From assembly GCA_027625915.1 (NCBI GenBank), contig JANTQA010000051.1, forward strand, positions 3,658,501 through 3,722,500: DNA of 64,000 bases, in the 5' to 3' direction. Under the pieces are notes generated by a model. It was not told where the DNA came from. It searched no databases and saw only the letters and a list, made by a program, of their open reading frames with translations. Shown one piece after another: positions 36,001-48,300 of this stretch. The position numbers and the translations under genes are program-made. Source of the DNA: Anaeramoeba flamelloides (lineage: Eukaryota; Metamonada; Anaeramoebidae). How positions within the stretch are numbered: the first letter of the stretch is position 1; every line of letters begins with the position of its first letter.

Positions 36001-39000
36001 TTTATTCGATGATAGAGCACTTCGGAGTTCGTATAACTCCCAACCATCAGTATATATTTAACTTCATTTAATTGCTTTTCATGTTTTTTAAACAAGTTAT
36101 CTAAAGTCTTTAACACATTGTTTATTGGCGTTTCAAATAATGACAATAAAAATTGCTTTTTAACTTTAATACCATCTGTTGAAATTCTGGATTTTTGGAT
36201 TAATTTGGATGGTTCCCCTTGGTGTTTTTTATTCCATTCATCTACCAATTCAGTTAATTTTCTTCCCCCAGTTAGATTCTCTTGAATACGTAATGTACTC
36301 GTTGCTTTAGAACTTTGCCCATAATCAAGAGTTACCCGATGCTTTTCTTCCATCCATTTTGAAAATAAATCAATATATTCAAAACTTTGCTCAAAATCAT
36401 CATTTTGTAAAAATTCTTTTAAAAATTTAATGAATTCTCTATCAATTGCACTTGAACCATAATTACCCCCTTTTGGTGGAATAATAACTTTGATCTATAA
36501 TTATTCAAGAATTATAATATATTTATATGTATGAATATGTTTATTTGTTTATTGATTTATTACCAAGTTAAAGACAAAAAAAAAAAAATATAAAAAACAA
36601 TCTAAAAAATTGAAAAAAAAATCTAAAAAATATAGAAAAAAAATTTTTTTAAAAGAAATAATTTAAACAAAGATATTTAGAGATAAAACAATTCATTGAT
36701 TTTACAATTTGAAAAACATCATGATATTTAATTTGAAAAGGGAATTATTGTGGTTTTTCAATTCCACACATATACATTATTTTATAGAACCTAATATTCA
36801 TGACAAAAATTTGGACACACCCAAAATCAAAAACAGGAAAAAAAAAAACAATTTATTGTATTTTTCCAAACTTAACATTAAACCACATTTAAGTTACATA
36901 GTATTAAGGTTTTTATAAGTAATCATTTTTAATACAAATAAAAGAAAAGAAATTAGAAACGAAAAAATAAAAATCGGTGTGTCCAAAACAATGAAACGAG
37001 TGAGCAAAAAATTGTATTACAAAAATTTATTGAAATTTCCTCCAACGATTATTGATCGATCAAATGATAAAATACCATTTACCAATTGTATTTGATTTTT
37101 CAATTAAACTAAACTCAACATTAACCTTCTATCAATCATTGAAAATAAATTTCCCGATCTAAATGAAGTAGATTACGTAACCAGAAAAAAACGAAATGAA
37201 AACAAAACAGAGAAAATACAAAAAATGAAAAAATAGTTTATAAAATCAAAAATTCTTTCCAAATTGAAATGTAAAGTGGGGTATTGTTATTCTTTCAACT
37301 GCTTAAATTGTGTCCAAAATTTTGGAATTTAGTTTATATAAAAATTCATTTTTATTTCGATATTTTAATATTATATTTTTTTTTTAATTTATTTTTTTAA
37401 TATTTTAAGATTTGATGGATCTTTTTTAACAAATGAAAAAAAAATGATTACAAATAATGTTAAATTCAATTTAAAAAAATAAATTAAAAAAAAAATACAA
37501 TATTAAAATATCAAAACGGTGCATTTCGTTTGCTATTACCAAAATTTGGATAAATTCATGGAACTTTTTATATTATCTCTAAAATTGTAAAAACTCTATT
37601 TTTGACAGCATTCCATATTTACACTTTTGTTTCCAAAAGTGCTTTTATTTTTAAAAAATTAAATCTAAAAATTTTCAATTTTTAAAATAAAAAATGTTTT
37701 AATATATACAATAATTAAGGTGTAAAAGTTGCTTTCTGAAATCGAAAATTTTTAGCATCTTTATTTTATGAGCGGAGAATTTGAATTAAAAACAAACTGG
37801 AGTTTTTTTTTTAGATAAGAAATTTTCGGGAATAAATGTTGATGATTTTCAAAGACCAAGTAATTCTTGATTGTTGAAGAGTTAATTAAATTGCTTTTTT
37901 TAAAAAAACTAGGAAGGGGGGACGTGTGTTGTATAAAAGATTTTAAAAATCAAAAATGAAAAAATTATGACATTTTTTTGGAAAAAGTAAGAGTAAATAC
38001 AATCAATAAATATCAAGTTTTAATTGATGTCACTTCTCATTATGAATTCAAGTATTTCAGTTTCAGTGCATGACAATTGATCACTTTTTGAGATCTTGAT
38101 TATTTTTTTTTTGTTGTAATTGATTTGGTTTTTTGAAATGAGTATACTTTAAATAAAAAATAAAATACAACAATAATTTTAATATTCAACTTATTTTTCT
38201 TTTTTCATTAATTTCTGACAATCCAACAATTCTAAATTCAGCTGCTAATCAAATAATGAACCATCGAAGAAAGAAGAAAATGAAAAATCATCTAAAAAAA
38301 TTATTATTTTTAACATTTGTTGAAATTTTGTTCCAGATCTTGATTTATTGATACTATACGATTAGGGTAATTACAATTGTAAATGAAGATCACGATTTAT
38401 TGATAATTTTATGATTTTCAATATATTTAAAAAAACCCCAATTTATTCTTTTTTTAAAAATATCAGATATGATTTTTTAAATCTAAATCATGCACAAAAC
38501 ATTCCCCTTTTGAAATTCATTTGTTTAAAAGGTGTAAAAGAAGATTGTATCCCATAACAACATACACCACCAATCAACATTTATAGTAAGGATTTGTTTT
38601 TTTTTTTTACTTTTTGACATTGAAAAAAATATTTTGTAAAAAATCATTGTTTTGAAAAGTCGCAGAAACCACATAAGATGTTTGGAGTTAGATATTACAA
38701 ATTATTATTTAACTTATTTGGAAGATTGTAAAATAAATCTTACATCAGCATCCTGGGTGACTTTGAAATTTTAACTTTTTTTAATAAAAAAATGTAACAG
38801 TATTTTAAAGCTTCATAATCGATGAGTTTTACACTTTAGAACAATTGAAATTTTTGATCGCTTTTCGATTTCGAAAAAAAAAAAATAAATTGCAAAAAAT
38901 TTGCTTTTTTGAACCACTATTAAAATGCAAAGTAAGTCAAAGATCGAATAGCTAAGAACCAAATTAACAAGTCGTCAGACCCTAATACAAGATAATATTT

Positions 39001-42000
39001 TTTTCAAATTCCAGAGATTGTAAACCTTAATTTAACTTGGTGCACAAACCAAAAAAGTGTCTTTGAAAATTATCGACAATGTTCCAAGGGTTTCAAAATT
39101 TCAATAAGAACAAATTTTCTCAAAAAGATGTTTTTTTCCCCATCCTACTTTTACATTTTTTGATCTACGAACAAATTCAAAATGAGAAAAAATATTTCAT
39201 TTTCTCTTATTTAGATCTTGCTGAATAAAAATTTGTGTGATTTACCAACCTCGAAATCCTGATTAAAATATAGCAAACATTAAATTTCAATTGTAAAAGT
39301 AGTCGTTCAGATCTCCAATCCCTGAAATTTGAAAAAAATATTATCTTGTATTAGGGTTTGACGACTTGTTAATTTGGTTCTTAGCTGATTAATCTTGAAC
39401 TTAGTATGTATTTTAATAGTGGGCTCATAGTTGTTAAAAATGGAATTTATTTTTTTTTTTCCAAAATCCGAATTGAAGAGTGTAAGATTAATAGGTTGGA
39501 AGGTTAAAGAATAAATTTGATTTTTTTTTTTCGAAATCGAAATTGAAGAGTGTAAGATTAATATATTGGTAAGCTATAAAAAAAAATGTGATTTTGAATT
39601 GGCAATTGAAATTTATATTTCCCTTTTACTCAATTAACCGAATAAAAATAAAATTTTATAAAAGCACCAAATAAAACCAAACCAAACCTTTCGGGAAAAA
39701 AAGTTCAACATGGTTTTTAATTGGGAACATTAATAGAACCTGAAAACAAAAAGTAAAATCAATTAAAAGAAGAAACAAATTAACTCCAAAGAATAATTCA
39801 TTATATTATTTTCAATCATACCAACAAACACAATTTAAATCTACTTTCATATCGAAATTGTTCTTGTCGTATCGGAGATTTCAAAAATAGTAAAATTTTT
39901 CAAACAAATTTTTAATAATTGATCAATCAAAGAAAAATCCCTTTCAAAAGATAGTATTAAAAAAACTGTTCTTATGTTGAAGTCCTCCATTTTGTCTTGG
40001 TTAATTTATTTTTTCTTTGATTAATAGATCTTACTTTGAATTTTCAGGTTCTATTAAGGTTTCCAATTAAAAACCATGTTGAACTTTTTTTCCCAAATGC
40101 TAAATATAAATTTCAATTGACAACTCAAAAATCACATTTTTTTTATAGCTTACCAATATATTAATCTTACACTCTTCAATTTCGATTTCGAAAAAAAAAA
40201 ATCAAATTTATTCTTTAACCTTCCAACCTATTAATCTTACACTCTTCAATTCGGATTTTGGAAAAAAAAAAATAAATTCCATTTTTAACAACTATGAGCC
40301 CACTATTAAAACACATACTAAGTTCAAGATTAATCAGCTAAGAACCAAAATAGCATGTCAACACCTCAATACAAGATAATCTTTTCCCCAATTTCAGGGA
40401 TTGTAATTCTTAAGGGGTTTTTAAAATTTCACCTAAAATCTCAAAATGGAAAAGATTGAAAAAATTTGGTAACTAATCCTTTATTATTTCCAAACAATTA
40501 CAAATTTGATAAAAGCACGAAAAAGTATTTGGTATTTTATGGAATTCATCAATCTTCCCATTTTCCCAAAAAGAAAAGATCATTTTTTCTTCCAATCAAG
40601 GACTGACTTAATATATTTTTTTTTGAAATAAAAAAACTGACTAATTTTTGGCAAATTTTATTTTCCTTAGATCGTTTGAATGGAAAAATTCTCAAAACCT
40701 TTCCCACAACAACAACAACCTCATCCGAATTTTTCATGAAACTAAAAATTGGGTTTGTAGAGAAAGAATACAAACAAAAAATAATTGTCACACAAAAATA
40801 AATCAAATGTTTTGAATTTGGTAATTGAGATTCTGTTCAAAAAATCACAAATAGAGTAAATATTATCGTGAAAGAGTTGATGGGAACTTCAATCCAAGAA
40901 AAAACAAAAAGAATAAAAACTTAAAAACATAAGAGAAAACTACATTTTCTTTGTAAGAATTATTTGATTTGATTTGTGGACGACAATGAAACAATTCAAG
41001 TATTACAATAGTCAAAACTCATAGGAATGTGATCGTTGAAAGTTAGAGTTGTTTATCGAGAGTGTTTAAAATGATCTTCATTTTTTAGGCAAGAAAATCA
41101 TGGTTATTTTTCTTTTTCATCCTTCAACGTTTCTTAATAAGGGTGTTCAAGTTTAGGTATCTTCAAATTTTCTTTTTGAATTGTATCCTTAAAAATATAC
41201 AGATAAAATGAATTTTTTGATCCAAATTTTGGAATATTTTGGTAGAACATAATTTTAAATGATATTGGATCAAAAGGTTTTGAGGTAACTCTGTAAATTG
41301 TCAATGTAGTTTTGAATTTTTTCAAATTTTTGATTTACTGTTGTTTCAATATTAAATGGGAATAATTTTCACTTCATTTTCAAATTTCTTTTTCAAAATA
41401 GAGAGTTTTCAAATTGCAACTCAGTTCTTTGGGAACCATATTTATTCAAGAAAAACATGGAAAAGGGAAGTGAAAATTTTTTCCTATTTAAAATTCAAAT
41501 ACCAGTATTACACTTTGGTGAATTAGTTTGTTTTTCTGGAATTATATTCTATTGTGAAGCTGTTTTTGGGTTCTCTCTGTAATCTAATTCTGTACTTTGT
41601 TACCAGATTTTTAATTGTAAAATTTAAAAAATCTTGAGTCAATATGGGAGGATTAATATTAATTTCTGAAAACTCAAATTTGTAAAAAAGAATCTCGATC
41701 TTTGAAGTTTGGCTTGGTTTCAAATGAAACCAAAAAAAAAAAAAAAAAAAAAAAAAAAATAAGAGAAAAAGAGAAAAAATTTAAACCTTTTCGTTGCTCT
41801 CGGTATTTGTATTAATTTCTAAAACTGTAATATCAATTGTACCAGACCCTGCGTCTAAAACAAGAACTTTACCGGAACTAAAAAGTTCCTCTTTGATGAT
41901 CTTGTTTGCACCAAAAAAACATTCGATCGCGGCAGCCTCTGGTTCGTGTATTAGTGCGAGTCTTTTTGAATTTGGATAATCGATCAGCCCTGCTTCCATA

Positions 42001-42293
42001 GCACAATTGACCATTTTGCTTTTGGACTTTTCAGACCAGATTGCTGGCACAGTCAGAACCCATTTGATTTGCTCTTCAGTTAAAGTTAAGGTTCTTTTCT
42101 TCAGATGAGCAATTGCCTGTTTTTTTAACCATTTTAGCGACAAGGCAATTACATCGTAAACAGAGAAAACATTTCCAGAAGCCGACTTGATTGTGCTTTT
42201 GTTTTGGTACAGTTGCATTTTATAATAGGAAAACAATTCATACAAACTATTCTTTTGAATACCATTTCCCTTATCTTCTTTCTTTTCTTTTTC

Positions 42294-42324
<31 letters not shown>

Positions 42325-42662
42325 TTTTCTGTTTCTTTTTCTTTTTCTTTTTCTTGTTCTTGTTCTTGTTCTTTGTCTTCAAAATCTTCCTGTTCCTCAT
42401 CAAGAAGTTCTGTATATTTTATTGTTGCTTGCTCCCCAAAAGCAACTACTTCTTCTAACTTTGCTCCGTTACGGTAATCACCTGGCTTGTTTTTTTTGAT
42501 TAAGATCGTAGAATCTGTTTTAAAATCTGCCCATTCGGCCTTGCCATAAATGCTTTCTTCCTTATCACCTGTAAAGGCATATGCAAACCCACTTCTTGAG
42601 GTTCCAAAATCAATTCCAATTACAATTTTAAAGTCTGAATCTGAAGAACTTGGAAAACTCAT
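33030..42662 (-). CDS. HSPA12-type Hsp70-like protein, three exons across 9.6 kb
   Basis: Actin-fold ATPase of the Hsp70-12A/B group. Exons on the minus strand: 42662-41787, 36494-35730 and 33317-33030. Both junctions are phase 0 with GT-AG, giving 642 residues, close to human HSPA12A. Exon 1: phosphate-1 motif GIDFGTSRSGFAYAF (residues 16-30); a K/E/Q low-complexity insert (about 93-131); VLTVPAIWSEKSKSKM (about 202); phosphate-2 motif VLVLDAGSGTIDITVL (about 264-280). The junction reads NTESNEK|IKVIIPPKGGNYGS, the expected PxGGxxGS of HSPA12. Exon 2: adenosine motif YILMVGSYTNS (about 436), GAVRYGLNP (about 482). Exon 3: C-terminal EITLDFKFGETVINI with the usual TGK-like turn replaced by KNTQQ. 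These proteins lack the canonical Hsp70 substrate domain. The two introns (33318-35729 and 36495-41786) are full of mobile elements. Confidence 0.9.
33605..34033 (+). repeat. Element H, copy 2 (right part), in an HSPA12-like intron
   Basis: Aligns with 37015-37330: ATTATTGATCGATCAAATGG, ACCATCAACTAATTTTATTTG, CTATCNTTGAAAATA, TGAANCAGATTAGGTAA, and the right terminus AAAATTTTGGAATTTTAG. The left ATTCCAAAAATTTGG end is not present, so this is a truncated copy. Confidence 0.6.
34167..34708 (+). repeat. Element C, copy 4 (542 bp, best preserved), intronic
   Basis: Left end TAAAACATTTTCCAGTCAAA then GGTGCCCAG; right end GCTGCACCCCTTTCACTGAA then ACAAAGTTTA. The termini are inverted repeats (CAGTCAAAGGTGCCCAG against CAGTGAAAGGGGTGCAG) and define the family. 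Lies in the second intron of the HSPA12-like gene; overlapping short frames are not genes. Confidence 0.8.
36797..37329 (+). repeat. Element H, copy 3 (about 530 bp, both ends), intronic
   Basis: Starts ACAAAAATTTGGACACACCC; ends GTGTCCAAAATTTTGGAATT, its inverted partner. An internal GGTGTGTCCAAAACAATGAA at about 36975-36995 is inverted relative to the start, so the first 200 bp form a Tc1-like unit by themselves. Copies at 11053, 33605 and 58374 share the body. Lies at the 3'-proximal side of the large HSPA12-like intron. Confidence 0.7.
38830..39060. repeat. Element A, copy 1 (single arm), intronic
   Basis: Holds the arm words CGATTTCGAAAAAAAAAAA, ACCACTATTAAAATGCAAAG, GCTAAGAACCAAATTAAC, CTAATACAAGATAAT and the terminal CAGAGATTGTAA. 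They occur in the same orientation as the right arm of 39290-40410 and inverted relative to its left arm, which starts only 230 bases away. Confidence 0.65.
39290..40410. repeat. Element A, copy 2, 1.1 kb near-palindrome in an intron
   Basis: Left arm 39300-39760 and right arm 40020-40405 are reverse complements over several hundred bases. Matched words include AATCCCTGAAATTTG, GGTTCTTAGCTGATTAATCT, TAGTGGGCTCATAGTTGTTA, CCAAAATCCGAATTGAAGAG, TAATATATTGGTAAGCTATA and AAAAGTTCAACATGGTTTTT. The left arm has about 65 extra bases near 39625-39690. The loop is about 250 bases. The element can fold into one long hairpin; it is a foldback-type element with no coding capacity. Confidence 0.85.
41134..41723 (-). 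pseudogene. Coding-like remnants on the HSPA12-like gene strand, inside its intron
   Basis: Two frames with protein-like composition, 41723-41523 (ILTQDFLNFTIKNLVTKYRI) and 41325-41134 (YRVTSKPFDPISFKIMFYQN), are separated by element D copy 2. Neither is needed for the HSPA12 reading frame, which joins cleanly without them. They may be one decayed exon split by the D insertion, or chance. No family recognised. Confidence 0.25.
41340..41518. repeat. Element D, copy 2 (about 180 bp), intronic
   Basis: Inverted ends ATGGGAATAATTTTCACTTC and the reverse complement of GAAGTGAAAATTTTTTCCTA. The interior aligns with the segment nested in element C at 23625-23795. A poly-A tract of about 30 bases follows at 41730-41759, just outside the exon 1 donor. 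Confidence 0.58.
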
Positions 42663-45352
42663 TCCAAAAAATTAAGAGAAATTTAAAAAAATAAAATCTT
42701 TTTTGTCATTGAAAATATTTTTAAGGTTGGTTTACAGTATTTGTTCTTGGACAAAGATTGGTTCGTTTCAATTTGTTCTTTAATTATCTCTTTCATTCCA
42801 TGATTAAATTTTTTATTTTGTGTTTTTAGAGGTTTTACTTTTTTCCAATTCCCTTTTTAAATTTTTTCTGTCGCTTTATTGTTTTTGAAGTCTTTTTTTA
42901 TTATATTTTATTTTTTATTGGTACAGTAAAGGAAATAAAAAAACCTGAGAAATATTCGTAAATTTGAATAGAATTCAATCTTAAATAAACTGAATTTATT
43001 TTAATTTAAGCTCATCCCTACAGGAAGTATTTTAAGTAACTGAACTGATTAAAACTCAATATAGTTAAATATGAACCAAATAAAGTGATTAGAAACCAAC
43101 CAAAATATACCAATATATATATATATATATGATTTACCCAATCTTACTTGAAGTGGATTAATATAGTTGAGTTAGTATATTCTACTTATAATTTATGAAA
43201 ATAAGATTTGGGAATCATGCAAAAAACAAAAGAAAAAAATATAAAATAATGTTCACTCAACTCATAGGGAAATTGTGAAAATAATATCATTTTCATAAAA
43301 GAAGTAATTTATAGATATACCATATCTATAAAGTTTAAAAAGAAAATTTAATAAAGCAGTATATTTTTCTATTGATCTGTAGTGGATCAAATATTAAATA
43401 TCTTTATTAAGACATTTAATAGTGGTGATCCAGAAATTTTCAACAGAAAGAAAAATTAATAATAACTCGGTGGTTGACTTCACAAAAACCTTATCAATTT
43501 TTTACTTTTTTTTTATTATTCTCTTTTATTTCTTGTTTTTAATTTTCTATTTATGGTCTTTATTTAAAAAAAGAAATTTTCATTTCCAAAAAGAAAAATT
43601 TTTAGATGAGTTTTAACTTTTTGTGGATTGTTAAGTGTTAAAAAAACTTATATATGTTGAGTGTTACAGAAAAATCTTTTGCAATTTTCTTGAATTACCT
43701 CTCTTAAATATAACAAAAATTAATAATAATAATTTTTTTAAGTTTTGTTAATTAATAATATTATCTATTAACCTCAAAATATATACTTTTTTCCAATAAT
43801 TAATATATAAAACCAAATAATAACTAAAATAATTTTATCTTGGTATTGAATAATAAATATTTAAGACTATCCAAAAGTAAAATTTTATTCTTTTTTAATT
43901 TCAGGATTTACTACATAATAACTAAAGTATGAAAAACCAAAAACTGATTATTTTTGTTCCCGTTTAATAAAATACATTGTAAAACGAATATGTTTCCAAT
44001 ATTCTAGATATAATTCATCAAAATAATATTTTTGTTAATAATTTAATTTTTTAAAAAAGAATAATTTTCAAACTAATCTACTTATCAGAACAAATTTAAG
44101 AAAGATATTTTTTGACACTAAAGTCAAAATATTAATCTCCAAACCTTAAAATTTTTCGAGAAATTAAGATTTTTTTCAAAAATTCTTGAAATTTTTTCGA
44201 ACACAAGCATCATATTTCATTGATTACATAGATTTATTGTAATATTTTAGTAATCAAATGTTTTGTGATATTTGAACCATGGATCATTAAAATGGTTGCC
44301 TTTCAATAACAATACACTATACTTTTATACTTTTTTATATAGTTACTTATCATTTATTTGGGGTGGATCTGGAGTAGATTATTATTTTAAATTATTCTTG
44401 AATGTACAATTATTTTAGCTTCTTAGTTTTTCCAATGATGTACCTTAAAAAAGAACAAATAAAATTAATATAGAAAAAAAAATTACAATCTTTTTAACTC
44501 TTTTTCTGGAAACAAAAAATAGAAAATACAGCAATATTCAATACAAGTTTTAGTGTTAATTCTAAAATAAAAGGAACCAAAGTTTTGTTCATAAAAATAA
44601 CAAATGATCTTCTGGGACCACAATCCTCAATGGAAACCAGAGTAGAACTGATTTACAGATTAAAAAATTTAAATTTGGTTTATGACTTTTAAACACACAT
44701 TTAAGGAAATTTCATTAAAAAATTCTGTTTTATTTAATGTCAACAAATAGTTTGTGAAACAAAACGTTTTTAAATTTTGTAACCTCTGAGTAATTATTCT
44801 GAAAAAGTCGATTAACTAAATAAAGATTTAATTTTTTTTCAAAATTAATTGTTTAACGAATATTTCTCCTTTTTCATAAATGGAATAAGAGAAATTTGTG
44901 TTCAAAAAAACCTGATTTAAAAGCTAATTACTTTAAAAAAACCAAATTAAATGTTTTCAAACTTAATAGTTTCTTAATTAAATAAAAAAAAGTAATGGAG
45001 AGAATGTAAATTTTTCTTATTAAAATATGAAAAATACTTGTGATTTACCATTTAACTATATTTCATGTGATTGTTAATGTTACTTCAACCTGAAAATGGA
45101 AATATTCTTTGTGTTAGTTCCAACCTAATTCATTTAGGGTATTACTTTTATCAAAGTTAATTACTTTTAGACTTAAATTACTCTAAACGGTTCAGAAATA
45201 CCTTTAAATCAAAAAATAAACTGATACACTTTTACTTTCAGAAATTGGTGAGGAACAAAAAATCTACTCTTGAAAATTCAACTACACCCCTTTTGGACAA
45301 ATATTTATTTTTAATTTTTCTTTTTTTTTTTTAACTTTTTTCTTTTTTTTTT
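42663..45352. other. 2.7 kb intergenic between two divergent genes
   Basis: AT-rich with a TA run at about 43113-43130. The short frame 43422-43616 has no ATG of note and is F/L/Y-rich from T runs. No gene or alignable repeat; it must contain the divergent promoters of the HSPA12-like and PH-like genes. Confidence 0.4.
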
Positions 45353-48300
45353 ATGAGCTTATCAAAACACAAAACAAGATCTAACAGACTAACAACATCA
45401 ACAACTTATTTACCAGATTACATTCCACACTCTATTGATGATAAATATAGTAGATCTGTAGCTACTAGTCTTACAAAGCCTATTGTCCCAATATCATCGA
45501 GACCATTTTTAGCAACTGGCGGGCCACATCAAGGCTTTGAGTTAACAACACCTTCTGTTAATGAACCAGATCAATTGATTAAACACATTCAATTACTTTA
45601 TGCCCAAGGAGGCTGTGAATTTCAAGTTAACTGTATTTTGGATAAAAGCACATTTCCTGGAAAGCAAATCCTTGAAACAAAAGAAAAAAAAAAACAAGAA
45701 GAAAAGGAAGAAGAAAAAGAAGGACCAAAAGAAGAAACAAAAACAAAGGTAATTCTTGAAATGAAAACAGACACCTTTAATGTAAGATTTGAAACTGGAA
45801 TTACCTATCATTTTGAATATCACAAGATCCAAAATACTAAAGTGAGGTTTGGAAGGCAAAATCCACATTTAATTCAATTTGTAATTGTTGAGGATGAAAA
45901 TTCAAAGCCAATCGGAACAAAAACAAAAACAAAACAAAAATCAAACCAAGGGAAACGAAAACCAATTACCCAATATAAATTTATGTTTGAGACAAAGAAA
46001 ATTGATGAAAGAAGATTACTTATGAAAACCTTTCGGATGTATTGCAAGTATCCAAAAAGAAACCCAGAAAATCTCTCAATTAAAGGAGGTGTGATTGGAC
46101 TAATCCCCGAAATGGACGCACTAATTTTAAGATGCTTACAAAACGCCAAGGCAACCTTTCAAATAACTGTAGTCGACAATCAAAATAAAAATTATTTTCC
46201 TGCGAGTTTAGAATTAGATTTAGATTTTTTTTTAATAAAGCCAATTGTGGATGAAAAACAAGAAACAGAAAAAGAAAGAGACAGAGAAGAAGACAATGAA
46301 AATGAAAATGAAAATGAAAACGAAAAAGAAAAAGAAAACAAAGAAGAAGAGAGACAAAGTAACGTGAGTAAAAAGAAAATATCAATTGCAAAAAGAAAAT
46401 CAATCAAAATTGATAATAAAACCAAAACCAAAGAATTAATTATTTTTTGGAATGAAAGCATTGTCCAAACAGCTATTAGTAAAGAGGAAAGAAGATTGTT
46501 CGAATTAATTATTCAAGAAAAATCAAATACTTTAGTTTTAAAATTAGCATGCCGAAGCAAAAAATACCGAGACTTGATTAGAAAATGCTTTTTAGCATTC
46601 AACACACAAAACAATTCATTAAATGAGACGATTGAGAATTTAAATTGGAGAAACTCGTTTGCTAAGATGTCTCAAACATCCCAGCCTACAATAACATCCA
46701 ACCAAAACTTAAGATCACCAGAAAATCTTGATTTGAAAGATTCTTTTAATCCAATGATCGGTACCAAACTAATGCTAACACGACAAGAATCCTTATTTTC
46801 CATTTTTGATCAGGAGGGCAATGGCCAAGTGATTAATAATCAACATTCTTTACAATTTTCCAGAAACTTTTGTAATAGATCACCTTTAATTTGTCAAGCA
46901 AGCAGTCAAAAAGATAATGAAAAATTAATAAAATACAAAATTGAAAAATCAATAAAATCAAATTATGCCAAACTTTCCTTAATTCTTGAATTTGAAGAAA
47001 TATTTTCCTTCAATAATTTCAAAAATAATTTAAATAAAAAAAAAAAAAAAAAAAAAGAAGAACAGGAGGAAGAAGAAGAAGAAGAAGAAGAAGAAAAAGA
47101 AGAAGAGGAAGAGGAAGAGGAAGACAATGAAAATGAAAACGAAAAAAAAAGAAAAAGAAAAAGAAAGAAAAAAGAAAAAGAAAAAAGAAAGGAAATCGAT
47201 CAAAAGAAAAAACAAAAAGAAAAAAAAAGTAAGAAAGAAAAAATTGAAATAATTTTTACTCAAAAATATATCAAAATTCTTGGAACTAAAAAAAGAATTT
47301 ATTTGAAAGAAGAATATTCAATTGAACAAAAGGTATTTGCGCATTCAACGAAAATAAACAAATTAATATTTATGAGTAAGGAACAAGGTAAATTTATTAT
47401 AGATTGTAAGAATTGTATCAACCGAGATTTGTTTGTTAATTATTTTTTAATTTTTAGAAAAAATGCGATTTCTTTAAATTTAAAAAAAAATCTCTTAAAG
47501 GATAAAATTGAATTTATAAGTCCAAATAACACCGGAGTTAATATCAAAAAATCCAAATATTTGGTTTCAAAGTATAATTACATTCCAAAAGATTTATTCC
47601 AGAATCCCCTATTTTCGTTTACAATTCATGTTTATAATTCGCTTGAAGAGTACATAGGTCTTGGCCAAATATATTTATACAAGGACTATTTTAAATTCGA
47701 ATGGGATAATAAACAAATTTTAAGATATTATTCAATATATTCCAAATTACTATTTTCCGATCCAAGATTGCTATACTGCAGGTTTAATGTCGACGAAATC
47801 AATTTTATTAATATTGGGTTTAATAATGGCAGATCAAGGAATACATTTTTAAAGCAATTTTCAATTCAAAAAAAAAAACAGAACATTATGAACCAAAATT
47901 TAGGAAAGGGAATTAGTTATAAAGTTCAAATTCTAATTTCTGCAAATATAAATTTCCCAGGTTTCATTATTTTATTTAAAGATTATTATTTAATCAAAAC
48001 TAAAATCCAAACTTTAAGACTAGATTATTTACCAAATAGTAATATACTAAAGAATGAAAACAAGTTAAATAAGAATGAATTAATCTCAATACAATTGGGC
48101 AATGGGTATGGGATATTAAAATGCTTGTTTATAAACTCAATTGCAGGCAAACAATTCAAAAAGACTTTCAATTCAAACTATTCTCAATACATTTCGTCTT
48201 CCATTAGATCACAATGTAAATCATACAGGGTTAAATTACTAAACCAAAATTATTTGTGTAAATTAATAATTAGCAATAATAGGTTAACGTTGATTAAAAA

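Noticed and set aside
42149-42458. K-rich and F/L-rich frames overlapping HSPA12-like exon 1
   Set aside because: They come from the low-complexity K/E insert read in other frames; the Hsp70 motifs fix the true frame.
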